In this document: positions 35,786-45,908 of the stretch, piece after piece
How the letters are laid out: the number at the start of each line of letters is the position of its first letter
Numbering within the stretch: position 1 is the first letter of the stretch
NCBI RefSeq assembly: GCF_000686845.1
Contig: NZ_JMLS01000029.1
Location: forward strand, 1-64,000
DNA: 64,000 nucleotides
Reading direction: 5' to 3'
DNA from: Paenibacillus sp. UNC451MF
Lineage (GTDB): Bacteria > Bacillota > Bacilli > Paenibacillales > NBRC-103111
Notes under the pieces: model-generated
What the model was told of the DNA's origin: nothing
Database searches by the model: none
What the model saw: the letters and a program-made list of their open reading frames with translations, nothing else
Program-made: the position numbers and the translations under genes

Positions 35786-37535
35786 TTTCATACGCCGTTC
35801 GGTTCTGGTCAGTCTGTTTTTCTTGGTAATACTCCAGCTTGTTCCAGTTACTGCTTTGGCTGATAGTCCGGTTCCTGAAGACAATAAGGTATTAGTCATT
35901 TATTCCACACAATCCGGTTCGATTAACGACTCGGTGAGATTGCTGGATTTGCTGTTAGGGCAATTTGCACGAAGCATAAAGTTTCAGGATGACGAATCCG
36001 TAACGAGCAGCGATCTGAAGGATGTGACTCATCTTGTTTACTACGGCGGCACGAAGAAGAAGCTTCCTGCCGAAGTTATTCAGCTGGTTACGCAATTTAA
36101 GGGGCCGGCATTGGTGGCTGGAGCCAATATAGAGCAGTTCCGTTCGCGATTTTCTTTTATGACGATCCGTGAGAGGGTTTATATCAATCAAGTTTCTAAG
36201 GCAGATCCTTCAACCGATGAACCGATATACCAGTTTCTGGATTCCACTTATCCGATTACCCAAGTCGAGCTGAATCAAGGGAAGGCCCTTTTTGAAGGCT
36301 GGAGAGGCGATGCCTCGTTTCCGTTATTTGCTCAATACGAGAACAGCGCCTATTATGCGGCGGACAACCTGGATGTTCCATTCAATCGATATTTAAGCAG
36401 AGGCTTGGCTGATTTTTTTGGTAGTCAGCTGACTGCCGGGCACACGGCTTATATTCGTCTTGAGGATGTCCACCCTATGTCAGATCCGAAGCTGTTGAAG
36501 CAGACCGGGGATTACTTGGCTGATAAAGGGATTCCGTTCATGATAGCACTCATCCCGATCTATACCAATAATCAGACCAACCAGCAGCTTCATTTGTCCG
36601 ATTCTCCGGCTATCGTCGAGGTGCTGCGGCATCTGCAAGAACGCGGGGCTAGCATTCTACTGCATGGCTATACGCATCAATACAGGTCTTCCGAGACAGG
36701 GGAAGGCTTTGAGTTCTGGGATGTGTTGAATAACACGCCAATATGGGGCCCTTCAGATCAAGAAACCAAGGTGAGAAAACGGCATGAATTTTCCTCCAAA
36801 GAAGAATATGACCGCTACATGCAGCAGCTTCAAGCCTTCGAGAAACAGTATATAGATTCCAGAATCGTGAGCGGTATTCAGGAGCTGACGGATTTGGGTT
36901 TATATCCGCTAGGGTTCGAGGCACCCCACTATGTTATGAGTCAAACCGGGTACGAAATCGTATCGCACTATTTCAATTATGTATTGGGTCAGACTCAGGT
37001 CAGCAACAGCGACTGGGAGCATATGGGGGAATCGCCCTATAGATCAACACCGTCATTTCTGCATGGAATGACCCTGCTTCCTGAGACGATTGGATATTAC
37101 GATGATGTCTCGTCCACGCCGGAGACCGACCTGGATCAAAAAATCGCAGGTATGCAGTTCATTGATGGCGGCATGATGGGGATGTTCTATCACCCTTATC
37201 TGGGTTTGGAGAAATTGAAAACTTTCATCTCTCATGTCGAGCGTGTGCCGAATATAAAATGGCTGGATTTAAAGAAGATGAATGCATCCGTGAAGGCGCC
37301 GGACATTACGATTTTGACGGATTCACAGGGGCAAATCCAGTATACCAATACGGCTCCACGATCAGAGGCCAAGCAGGTTGTCAAGACATTGAAGCAGCTT
37401 GGTGGCGTTCAGCTGATCCTGTGGGGAGTTGCCATCCTTGTGGCTATCATGGTTCTGATGTTTTTCCTTTATACCATCAGCATGAGGATGAATCTGCGTA
37501 AACAATTATTCGAGGAGCGAAACATCAGTGGCTAA
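35769..37535 (+). CDS. ydaL: DUF2334 deacetylase-like protein (YdaL-like)
   Basis: 588 residues from ATG at 35769; a TTG at 35751 is also possible. Signal or anchor helix near the N-terminus (VLVSLFFLVILQLVPVTALA) and a C-terminal membrane helix (about 552-575). The middle is a polysaccharide-deacetylase-like fold: IRLEDVHPMSDP, LHGYTHQY, GFEAPHY and MFYHPYLGL supply the usual Asp/His metal-type residues. Likely modifies the nascent polymer outside the membrane. Overlaps ydaK by 17 bp and ydaM by 8 bp. Confidence 0.82.
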   Translation: MHICNNFIRRSVLVSLFFLVILQLVPVTALADSPVPEDNKVLVIYSTQSGSINDSVRLLDLLLGQFARSIKFQDDESVTSSDLKDVTHLVYYGGTKKKLPAEVIQLVTQFKGPALVAGANIEQFRSRFSFMTIRERVYINQVSKADPSTDEPIYQFLDSTYPITQVELNQGKALFEGWRGDASFPLFAQYENSAYYAADNLDVPFNRYLSRGLADFFGSQLTAGHTAYIRLEDVHPMSDPKLLKQTGDYLADKGIPFMIALIPIYTNNQTNQQLHLSDSPAIVEVLRHLQERGASILLHGYTHQYRSSETGEGFEFWDVLNNTPIWGPSDQETKVRKRHEFSSKEEYDRYMQQLQAFEKQYIDSRIVSGIQELTDLGLYPLGFEAPHYVMSQTGYEIVSHYFNYVLGQTQVSNSDWEHMGESPYRSTPSFLHGMTLLPETIGYYDDVSSTPETDLDQKIAGMQFIDGGMMGMFYHPYLGLEKLKTFISHVERVPNIKWLDLKKMNASVKAPDITILTDSQGQIQYTNTAPRSEAKQVVKTLKQLGGVQLILWGVAILVAIMVLMFFLYTISMRMNLRKQLFEERNISG

Positions 37536-38805
37536 TCTATTGTTTTATACTTCATTAACCGTTATTTGGCTAATGCTGCTATATCACATGTTTCTCATGC
37601 AGGGCGGCTATTTGCATTATCTTCGCTTCCGAAAGCCCGTTCCAGAGTGGGAGAAGAAGGAGTATGTCTGGCCTAAAGTGAGCGTTATGATCCCGGCGCA
37701 TAATGAAGAGGTCGTGATCGAGAGAACGATTAAAGCGATGCTGAAGCTGGAGTATCCGAAGGATCTACTCGAAATCATTGTGATCGACGATAACTCCAAG
37801 GATCGAACGGGAGAGATTGCGGACAGCTATGCGAGCCGGTATGACCGATTGAAGGTTGTACATCTGAGACCCCCCAACATCGGCGGAGGCAAGTCCGGGG
37901 CATTGAACCATGGCTTCAAGCATGCCACAGGTGACGTTATTGTGGTCTATGATGCCGACAATACGCCGGAGCGGAAGGCCGTATACTATCTGGTGCTGGC
38001 GATGCTTAATGATCCGAAGGCCGGAGCTATTGTCGGGAAATTCCGCGTTATCAATGCCGCTCAGACGCTGCTGACACGCTTTATTAATATTGAAACGATT
38101 TGTTTTCAATGGATGGCGCAGGCCGGCCGATTCTTCTGGTTCGGGGTTGCGACGATTCCCGGAACCAACTTTGCCATCAGGCGCAGCATCATAGAGGAGT
38201 TGGGTGGTTGGGATGAGAAAGCGTTGGCGGAGGATACGGAGCTGACGATCCGCGTTTATAACATGGGCTACCATATTCGATTCTTTCCTGCCGCCATTAC
38301 ATGGGAGCAAGAGCCGGAAACGTGGAAGGTATGGTGGAAGCAGCGCACACGATGGGCGCGAGGCAACCAATATGTCGTTCTTAAATTTATGGCCAAGCTG
38401 TTTACGCTGAAACGCAAAAGCATCGTATTTGACTTGATTTATTTTTTCTTCACTTACTTTCTATTCTTTTTCGGCGTCATCGTGTCAGACGGTTTATTCG
38501 TCGTCAATTTGTTCACAGACCTTCATCTCAATGTAGGGATGGTCTCGATCATTCTTTGGATTTTGGCTTACTTCTTATACATTACTGAAGTGATGATAGC
38601 TCTTGGCATTGAGAAAACAGAGCTCAATTCGAAAAACTTTTTTATCGTATCTCTTATGTATTTTACGTATTCGCAATTTTGGATTCTTCTCGTGCTCTAT
38701 GCCTTGTACTTGGAAATGAAGCGGGTCATCTTCAAGCAAGAAACCAAGTGGTACAAGACGGAGCGCTTTCAGAAACCGAAAAAACAAGAAAGTGTTTCAT
38801 CCTGA
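37528..38805 (+). CDS. ydaM: family 2 glycosyltransferase, polymer synthase (YdaM-like)
   Basis: 425 residues. GTG start with GAGGAG upstream. GT2 motifs in order: VSVMIPAHNEE, VIDDNSKDRT, the DxD-type DADNTPE, KALAEDTELTIR and QRTRWARGN, the QxxRW box of processive synthases. One membrane helix at the N-terminus and several after residue 300. It should polymerise the exopolysaccharide and export it through its own channel, with ydaK as the c-di-GMP switch. Confidence 0.88.
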   Translation: MANLLFYTSLTVIWLMLLYHMFLMQGGYLHYLRFRKPVPEWEKKEYVWPKVSVMIPAHNEEVVIERTIKAMLKLEYPKDLLEIIVIDDNSKDRTGEIADSYASRYDRLKVVHLRPPNIGGGKSGALNHGFKHATGDVIVVYDADNTPERKAVYYLVLAMLNDPKAGAIVGKFRVINAAQTLLTRFINIETICFQWMAQAGRFFWFGVATIPGTNFAIRRSIIEELGGWDEKALAEDTELTIRVYNMGYHIRFFPAAITWEQEPETWKVWWKQRTRWARGNQYVVLKFMAKLFTLKRKSIVFDLIYFFFTYFLFFFGVIVSDGLFVVNLFTDLHLNVGMVSIILWILAYFLYITEVMIALGIEKTELNSKNFFIVSLMYFTYSQFWILLVLYALYLEMKRVIFKQETKWYKTERFQKPKKQESVSS

Positions 38806-38837
38806 TTTTTACTATGCTTTGAAAGGTGTTTATACGA

Positions 38838-41081
38838 ATGAAAGCTTATCGCAAGACCGTTCTGTACAGCAGCATCAGTCTTTTAGCTCTGCAGCTTACA
38901 GCTCAACCGATCGTATCCTATGCCGAAACCGGCGGGTCCTCCAAGATCAATATATCTTCATCATATGTTCGTGACGGGGCCCAAGCGACATTCAGCTCCA
39001 ATATTTCTTCTTCAACTCCTGGTTACTTGTCTCATCTCGCGAATGAGAATATATCCATGACAAGGGTGGATAGTACGCAGCAGCTGTATTACAGTGTTCC
39101 CAAGGCGGATGTAGCTGACGGAAGCTATATTGACTTGGATATCAGCTACTCGGAGCTGCTGCTGCCTTCGACGTCTACGATGACCATCTCGATCGACGGT
39201 AGACCGCTCAAAAGCATATTGTTAACCAAGGAAACTAGCTCTCGTCTTGTGAATCGGATTTATCTTGGCAGTGAGGACGTTGCCCCGGGCTTCCATAGCG
39301 TGACGATTGAAAAGCACAGCACCATCTCCAACGATTTATGCGATGATGAGGAGAATCCGGCGAACTGGCTGAAGATCAACCGTTCTTCGGTTGTTTTCCT
39401 GAACACGACAACGTCATTCACGACGGCGGATGCGCTCAGAAGCTATCCGTTTCCTTTCGTAGAGCAGGGCATTCAGGATGAAATGTACGGAGCCGTTATG
39501 GTGCCGGATCATCCCTCTTCAGATGTAATATCTTCGGCGATGCGTCTGGCTGCTTATTTCTCATCCAAGACCGCGACGAAACGGGCAACCCCTGTTATGA
39601 CGGAATCCGAATGGCTGAATAAGGATCTCCTTCTTCCCGCAGCTGCTCTTGGGAGTATCGATTCATGGAGCGGGCCCGTCAAGCAAATGATAGCGGAAAG
39701 TCCGATTCAGGTGAAGGATCGCCAGCTAAGTCTGGATACCTTTGCGGTAAAAAACCAAGCAAGCAATGAAAGCAGACAAGTGCTTCTTGTATCAGCTGCA
39801 GCAGATAAGGTCATCAAAGACCAGATTCATGTACTGACGGAGAAAAAATACGTTGATCAGCTCGCCGGTAACCATTTAGTTATCAATGATCAATCCGCAG
39901 CGCCTGATGCGCAGGATTCTGCGAAGCCTATCACATTCGAATCCATGGGTATTGCCAACATCAAGCTAGATAAGACAAGCACGAGTTCCGATCGGTTGAC
40001 TTACACGATTCCTTCTTTCTGGAGTCTGACCGGAGAAAGCCAATTGCTGTTAAAGGTTCGGGTTTCCCCTTTATTGCAGAATGAGGCTGTCGAGGTTAAC
40101 GACAAGAATAAAAGCAAGAATGTTTCTGCTACGACCGACAGTGCCGGATTAACGGTTGTCATTAATGACATTCCCAAAACATTCGCATTTGCGGATATTA
40201 TGAAATCCAAAAAGGAAGATGACAGCTATCTTCTTCCTATAGCGCTTGGCCCTTATTTGAAGTCGAATCAATCCAATACATTGACCATGACCTTCACTGC
40301 CCACTTGAACGAGGCTCATAACGTGTGCGGTCCAAAATCGGATAACGGCAAATGGATTTTCATAGATAAAAGCAGCACTCTCCAGCTGCCTCATGAGATT
40401 CAAAAAGAAACCAGCTTTAAAAACTGGCCATCCCCATTTGTTGGAGACCAGGGTCTGGACCGTACCGTATTCCTGTTACCAAAGGAAGTCGATGGGGTGC
40501 TTTTAAGTCAATTGGCTGCTATGATCCGGGATATGACGAACGGGTCGTCTGCCAATGCGTCAATCGATATTGTGCAGGATCAGGAGCCAGATCTGGAGCA
40601 AAAGCTTAAAGGACGCAATGTCATTGTCGTCGGAAATCCCGACTCGTTCGAAGCTCTTAATAACTTTAAGGACCAACTGATGATGAGCCCGGGCAGCAGT
40701 CAGTATCCGACCGTTAATTCTAACATTATTAATGAAACGACCGACTATGCGGCATGGATTCAAACATCAGTATGGGATAAAGAGCGTATCATGGCGGTAT
40801 TCCAGGCGGGAGAAAGCAACAAAGCCAAAGATACATTCATGCATGTCAACTTGTTAAAGTTTCTAAACAATGAACAGAAATCCAGTCAGGTTGTTGTCAT
40901 GAGTAAGTCCAACGAAGTTCTGTCCTTTGATCTCAAAGGAATGCAGACCACGACTCCTGCTACGAGTACGGCAAGTGCTTCGGGGTCGAACCGCTCCTTA
41001 ATTTGGATGGCGGCTGCGGTCGGGCTTGTATTCATCATCGGACTCGTTCTGTTTATTCGTCTGCTTCGTCGTCCTAAGTAA
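38838..41081 (+). CDS. ydaN: BcsB-like synthase partner (YdaN-like)
   Basis: 747 residues from ATG at 38838 (GAAAGG upstream; GTG at 38826 less likely). Signal peptide, then a BcsB-type architecture of paired carbohydrate-binding-like beta domains (repeated IDGRPLKSI and GFHSVTIE-type segments, DDEENPANWLKI), and one C-terminal membrane helix before a basic tail (LVLFIRLLRRPK). In cellulose synthase, BcsB anchors the synthase and guides the polymer. Last gene of the operon. Confidence 0.85.
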   Translation: MKAYRKTVLYSSISLLALQLTAQPIVSYAETGGSSKINISSSYVRDGAQATFSSNISSSTPGYLSHLANENISMTRVDSTQQLYYSVPKADVADGSYIDLDISYSELLLPSTSTMTISIDGRPLKSILLTKETSSRLVNRIYLGSEDVAPGFHSVTIEKHSTISNDLCDDEENPANWLKINRSSVVFLNTTTSFTTADALRSYPFPFVEQGIQDEMYGAVMVPDHPSSDVISSAMRLAAYFSSKTATKRATPVMTESEWLNKDLLLPAAALGSIDSWSGPVKQMIAESPIQVKDRQLSLDTFAVKNQASNESRQVLLVSAAADKVIKDQIHVLTEKKYVDQLAGNHLVINDQSAAPDAQDSAKPITFESMGIANIKLDKTSTSSDRLTYTIPSFWSLTGESQLLLKVRVSPLLQNEAVEVNDKNKSKNVSATTDSAGLTVVINDIPKTFAFADIMKSKKEDDSYLLPIALGPYLKSNQSNTLTMTFTAHLNEAHNVCGPKSDNGKWIFIDKSSTLQLPHEIQKETSFKNWPSPFVGDQGLDRTVFLLPKEVDGVLLSQLAAMIRDMTNGSSANASIDIVQDQEPDLEQKLKGRNVIVVGNPDSFEALNNFKDQLMMSPGSSQYPTVNSNIINETTDYAAWIQTSVWDKERIMAVFQAGESNKAKDTFMHVNLLKFLNNEQKSSQVVVMSKSNEVLSFDLKGMQTTTPATSTASASGSNRSLIWMAAAVGLVFIIGLVLFIRLLRRPK

Positions 41082-41107
41082 GTAATCAAACAACAAATGT
41101 TACTCTA

Positions 41108-41150
41108 AAATAACCTGAAACCGGCAAACTGTCGGATCAGGTTATTTGTC
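41108..41150 (+). terminator. terminator of the exopolysaccharide operon
   Basis: AAATAACCTGA and TCAGGTTATTT pair, enclosing a short CCG..CGG inner stem. Confidence 0.75.
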
Positions 41151-41214
41151 ATTTTATCGAAATTAGGCTTGAAGTACTAGTCTTGATGAAGTGAAAGTCG
41201 AATCGTGGTGAATC

Positions 41215-41249
41215 TTGTTCAAAAATTGTTTAGATCGTGCTTGTATAAT
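41215..41249 (+). promoter_or_regulatory. SARP-type direct-repeat promoter, lectin/SLH gene
   Basis: TTGTTCA (41215-41221), AAAA, TTGTTTA (41226-41232), 11 bases, TATAAT (41244-41249). The transcript would have a leader of about 130 nt, in which I see no known riboswitch. Confidence 0.7.
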
Positions 41250-41384
41250 TTGGAACTAGGAATGGTAGCAATGCAGAATTCGTTAATAGAGGGAGGGACG
41301 TGATGGGGGTTTTGAGAGGACGATGTAGTATAGCTAAAGTTTAGAATTACAAGTCACTAGGATATGAAAAGGAGTCAAAAGGAA

Positions 41385-44300
41385 ATGAAACGAAATACAG
41401 CTAAATGGTTGTCATGGGTGATTATGCTGTGTATGCTGGTCACCATGATGCAGCCGTTAACGGTGGGAGCCGCTGCACCGGATAACACGAAATGGGTCAC
41501 TTTTAAAAATGATGATTTTTCGAATGCAAACCAAGTGAATCTTTTCTCGAGAAACGGTACTGCAAAAACTATAACAGATGATAAAAATCGTAAAGTATTA
41601 CGATTAACCGAGAGTACAGGTAACGTTTTTGGAAGTATTTTCAACAAAAAGATGATTACTTCAACAAATAAGTATTCTTTCAGTACGTTCTTTAAATTCC
41701 GTTTGAATGCTAATAATCAAAGCAACAGCCCGGCTGACGGAATTACATTCACCATCCAAGCCCAGTCCAATAATGCCGGAGCGGTTGGTCAAGGCATAGG
41801 GTACGGCGGAATTAAACCTAGCTTTGCAGTGAAGTATGATACCTATGAAAACACTGCTCTTGGCGACCCATCGGCGAACTATATCGGACTTGCAGTTAAT
41901 GGCGACGTTAACAACAAAGCAGGCTGGTATACAACGAATATTAATTCGGTAAACCTCTCTAATGGTAACGATTATTATTCGTGGATTGATTATGATGGTG
42001 CCACTAATAATGTGAAGGTCTATATCGGCAGTTCGCCTACACGACCAAATACACCTGTATTAAATGTTACGGGTATTGATTTGGAAAGCATCTTCCAAGG
42101 CAAGCCGGGCGTTTACGCAGGCTTCACTGCAGCAACAGGTGGCGCTATGGAGACGCATGATATCCTGTCCTGGTATTTTGTAAACGAATTGGATCCGATC
42201 GATACGACCCAATATCAATACAAGCAAGCTCCAACGGAAGTTAAAATTAACGCAGTGCCGACAGGAGAGCCAGGAAAATATAACGTTATCGCAACGCTAT
42301 ATGATGTAGATGGCAACCCTGTGGCCGGTGCTCCGGTTAGCTTGAATACTTCCCAAGGAACGATCCCGATGCAATCGGACGGTAACGGCCAAGCCAGTAC
42401 TGTAGTGGATTTCGGAAGTAATCCACCTAGCGACATTACGGCCATAGCTGTCGGCGGCGCTTATGCTACCGTGAAAGTTCCACCTGCACCGACGAACCTG
42501 TCTACAGGAACAACGGCACAGACAGCCAACAAGCTGACATGGAATACAGTAAGTACTGCAACCTACTACAATGTGTATAAAGATGGAGCTTTGTACGCTA
42601 CGAATGTGACGGGCGCTACTTACAATGTGACCGGACTTACGCCAGGAGAATTCGCTACATTTACCGTTACGGCAGTAACGAACAATGCGGAGGGTACGGC
42701 TGAATCGCTTCCTTCCAATAGCGTGAAGCTCCCGATCCCATTGGATCTGGCTATAGATAGCCCGAGCTATACACTGCCAGTAGGTTCTACACATCAAACG
42801 GTAGTATCCTCCGTCTATTCGGATGGAAGCAAGGTTGAGGTAACGAATAAAACGAACTTTACTTCGACAAACTCTACCGTCGCAACAGTAGACCCAGATG
42901 GTCTTGTTACGGCGATTGGAGCGGGAACAACCGTAATTGAAGCTGTTTATAACGGCAAGAAAGTTCAAGCTACGGTTACGGTACCTATTGCAGCACCGAC
43001 TGGAGTTGCAACGAAAGATGTGACATCAACGGAAGCGACTGTGAGCTGGAATGCAGTTCCAGGTGCTCAGTCCTACAATATTTACGATAACGGTAAATTG
43101 ATTGCCTCTGGTGTTACAGGTACTCAGTACACTGTAACAGGACTTACACCTGGTACGGAGCATAGCTTCACAGTAAGTGCTGTTAGCAATGGAATTGTAT
43201 CACAGGCTTCGGGTGTAGCAGGGGCAACCACAACAACATTGCGTGACCTGCTAGTAGATCCGGCTAATGCTACGCTGGTAACAGGAGCTGCTCAACAAAC
43301 CCAAACAAGTGCAGTTTACTTGGATGAGAGTGTTAAGGATGTAACGAAACAGGCATCGTACATTTCCTCTAATCCTGCTATCGTTACTGTGGATGCTAAT
43401 GGTCTTTTAACAGCCAAAGCTCCAGGAACAGCGACGATTACAGTAACCTTCGATGGCAAGACAACAACGCAAACGATTGTTGTGCAAGATCAAGCTCCAC
43501 AGTTTAGCTTAACCTTCAGCACATCGCCTGAGACGGTTGTAGGGGACGGTCATTCCAAGGTGACCTTGAGCGCCAAAGCAACTTCACCGAATGGTGGACC
43601 GGTTGCTGGAGTACCGGTTACATTCCATTTTGGCAATAACTCTGCCGACGATGTCACTGTTATTACAAATGAGCAAGGAATTGCTTCCACAGAGTATACG
43701 GTGCCAGCTCTTCAAGGCATTATCCCTGTAAGTGAAGTTATTACTGCAACAGCAACTGATACGAAATCCGGATTGTCCCAACAGCAAAGTGTAGCGATGA
43801 CGTACATGCCTGCTGCAGTGTATGGGATCATCATGGATCAAGTGACTGGAAAGCCAGCTTCCGGAGCAACCGTTTCGGTTACAGCTGATTTTGACGGGGA
43901 CGGCGTTATTGATTTTAATTCCACGATAACGACAGGACCGGACGGTTCTTACCAAATCCCGGTACCTCGCGGTAACTTCACGTACACGATGAATATTCAA
44001 ACACCGGTACAAATCGGGAATCAAACGGTAACCTTAAAGCAAACGCAAACAGCAACTGTAGGTCAATTGAGCGGCGTAGGCCAGAAAATTGATTCTACCA
44101 ATAAAATTAGCGGCTCGCTGTTCATTGCTTCTTCTGCAGATTCACAGCCTACGGTAGGCAGCATGTTCGGAAACGGAAATGTGAGTGCACAGATCCAAGG
44201 CATGAATGGAAATACATTCACTTCGACGCTTCCGCTTGATGCTGAAGGGAATTTTGAATTAGCTAATGTACCTCAGGGTGAGTATAAAATTACGTATCAA

Positions 44301-45833
44301 ATTAAAGCACCGGATGGAACGATATTGGCAGGACCATCGACAACGGTGAAGGTAAATCAGAACGGGGAATTGGGCGTTGTATATTCCTTGATCGATCCTT
44401 ATGGTGTTGTTACTGATGCTTACACAGGACAAGTACTTGAAGGAGTAACTACACAGCTGTACTGGGCTGATACGGAGCTGAACAGACAAAATGGCCGTAA
44501 GCCTAATACACTGGTCACTTTGCCGGAGCTGTCTGACTTTGCACCGAATCAAAACCATAACCCGCAAATAACGGATGCATTCGGGCAATATGCTTGGATG
44601 GTATACCCAGATGGAGATTACTACATTGTCGCAACCAAGCCGGGTTACATTAATTACAGCACCTTGGATGCGAAGCCGAACGTGCCTGCAGCCAATGGCT
44701 CGAGCAGCTATATTAAAGACGGCATTATTCACGTAGGACAAGATGTGGTAGGGTTGGATTTCTCCATGCGCAGAATTCCTTCATCCGATCGCCATAGCTC
44801 AGGAGGTGGCTCCAGCTATGTAGCGCCTGCTGCACAGCCATCATTGAATTTGACTGTAGACAAGAACCTGGTCAAAGAAGGCGACCAATCAACGATTACG
44901 CTTGATTACAAAAATACATCTGCTTCTTCGATGGGAGCTGGGGTTATCACCTTCAACATTCCTCAAGGAGCTGAAGTAGTGAGTGCCGACGGCGGTACGG
45001 TTAATGGCAATACGATTACATGGAATATTGCGGATTTGCCTGCCGGACAAGCAGGAAGCTTCAAGGTTGTTTTGAAATGGGATCTTCTAACGGCAGTTGA
45101 TGCTCAGTTTGACATTTCAGGTCAATTTGCAGTTAACGGTGGAACCGATAATGCTGTGAAAGCCGATTCTACTGTAAAAATTAAAGTGTTCTCCGATCGT
45201 TTCGGACAGCTCAAGCATCAACGTTATATTCTCGGATACCCGGATGGTAAGTTCCACCCGGATAACACGCTAACTCGTGCTGAGCTGGCGGCTATCGTTG
45301 CCAGATTGACGGAGAATGTTACGGTAAATGACGCTATTACCTATACGGATGTTAAAGAAAACCATTGGGCGGCTAATTACATTAAGATTGCTACGAAGCA
45401 TGGCTATTTCAGCGGCTTCGAGGACGGAAGCTTCCGTCCGGAGGCTCAAGTTTCTAGAGGTGAGCTGGCATCCGTTATGGCGCGCTTCTTGAAACAGAAT
45501 GTCACTGCACCGGCAGCGTATCACTTCCAGGATACCGAAGGTCACTGGGCTGCTGATGCTATTGAACAATTGTACCGCGGCAAATTCCTTGCAGGGTACC
45601 AAGATGGAACCTTCAAGCCGGATGATAGTATCCGCCGAGTTGAGGCAGTGACGATGATTAATCGGATGCTGTATCGCGGTCCTCTTAAAGGTACGGATGT
45701 GGTGTTCCCTGATGTTCCCGAGAGCCATTGGGGCTTTGGGGACGTGCAGGAAGCAACAGTTTCCCACGAATCGACCCGCAATCAAGATGGAAGCGAAGCT
45801 TGGAAGAACCAGCTTGCTGACGAAGTGCAATAA
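41385..45833 (+). CDS. lectin-like, Ig-repeat SLH surface protein
   Basis: 1482 residues from ATG at 41385 (AAAAGGAG 10 bases upstream); an ATG at 41364 overlaps that site. Signal peptide ends TVGAAA. Residues about 30-265 form an L-type (legume-like) lectin domain (DGITFTIQAQSN, GYGGIKPSFAVKYDTYEN). Then two fibronectin-III domains, two Big_2-type Ig domains (VATVDPDGLVTAIGAGTTVI), an Ig-like, carboxypeptidase-regulatory-like repeats (GVVTDAYTGQVLEGVTT) and a DUF11-type domain, then three SLH domains (about 1280-1460). Probably a wall-bound protein that binds matrix sugar. Placed right after the exopolysaccharide operon and sharing its promoter type. Confidence 0.87.
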   Translation: MKRNTAKWLSWVIMLCMLVTMMQPLTVGAAAPDNTKWVTFKNDDFSNANQVNLFSRNGTAKTITDDKNRKVLRLTESTGNVFGSIFNKKMITSTNKYSFSTFFKFRLNANNQSNSPADGITFTIQAQSNNAGAVGQGIGYGGIKPSFAVKYDTYENTALGDPSANYIGLAVNGDVNNKAGWYTTNINSVNLSNGNDYYSWIDYDGATNNVKVYIGSSPTRPNTPVLNVTGIDLESIFQGKPGVYAGFTAATGGAMETHDILSWYFVNELDPIDTTQYQYKQAPTEVKINAVPTGEPGKYNVIATLYDVDGNPVAGAPVSLNTSQGTIPMQSDGNGQASTVVDFGSNPPSDITAIAVGGAYATVKVPPAPTNLSTGTTAQTANKLTWNTVSTATYYNVYKDGALYATNVTGATYNVTGLTPGEFATFTVTAVTNNAEGTAESLPSNSVKLPIPLDLAIDSPSYTLPVGSTHQTVVSSVYSDGSKVEVTNKTNFTSTNSTVATVDPDGLVTAIGAGTTVIEAVYNGKKVQATVTVPIAAPTGVATKDVTSTEATVSWNAVPGAQSYNIYDNGKLIASGVTGTQYTVTGLTPGTEHSFTVSAVSNGIVSQASGVAGATTTTLRDLLVDPANATLVTGAAQQTQTSAVYLDESVKDVTKQASYISSNPAIVTVDANGLLTAKAPGTATITVTFDGKTTTQTIVVQDQAPQFSLTFSTSPETVVGDGHSKVTLSAKATSPNGGPVAGVPVTFHFGNNSADDVTVITNEQGIASTEYTVPALQGIIPVSEVITATATDTKSGLSQQQSVAMTYMPAAVYGIIMDQVTGKPASGATVSVTADFDGDGVIDFNSTITTGPDGSYQIPVPRGNFTYTMNIQTPVQIGNQTVTLKQTQTATVGQLSGVGQKIDSTNKISGSLFIASSADSQPTVGSMFGNGNVSAQIQGMNGNTFTSTLPLDAEGNFELANVPQGEYKITYQIKAPDGTILAGPSTTVKVNQNGELGVVYSLIDPYGVVTDAYTGQVLEGVTTQLYWADTELNRQNGRKPNTLVTLPELSDFAPNQNHNPQITDAFGQYAWMVYPDGDYYIVATKPGYINYSTLDAKPNVPAANGSSSYIKDGIIHVGQDVVGLDFSMRRIPSSDRHSSGGGSSYVAPAAQPSLNLTVDKNLVKEGDQSTITLDYKNTSASSMGAGVITFNIPQGAEVVSADGGTVNGNTITWNIADLPAGQAGSFKVVLKWDLLTAVDAQFDISGQFAVNGGTDNAVKADSTVKIKVFSDRFGQLKHQRYILGYPDGKFHPDNTLTRAELAAIVARLTENVTVNDAITYTDVKENHWAANYIKIATKHGYFSGFEDGSFRPEAQVSRGELASVMARFLKQNVTAPAAYHFQDTEGHWAADAIEQLYRGKFLAGYQDGTFKPDDSIRRVEAVTMINRMLYRGPLKGTDVVFPDVPESHWGFGDVQEATVSHESTRNQDGSEAWKNQLADEVQ

Positions 45834-45844
45834 AGACAAACAAG

Positions 45845-45882
45845 AAACCGACCATGCGAATTCACTGCGTGGTCGGTTTTTT
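45845..45882 (+). terminator. terminator of the lectin/SLH gene
   Basis: AAACCGACCATGCG pairs with CTGCGTGGTCGGTTT with small imperfections, then a T-run. It may work both ways, since the next gene converges. Confidence 0.8.
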
Positions 45883-45908
45883 GGTACATGTATGTATGAG
45901 ATCTACTC

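Noticed and set aside
42297-44741. Antisense frames of 146-223 codons in the lectin/SLH gene
   Set aside because: Arg/Cys-rich shadow translations of Thr/Val-rich repeats.
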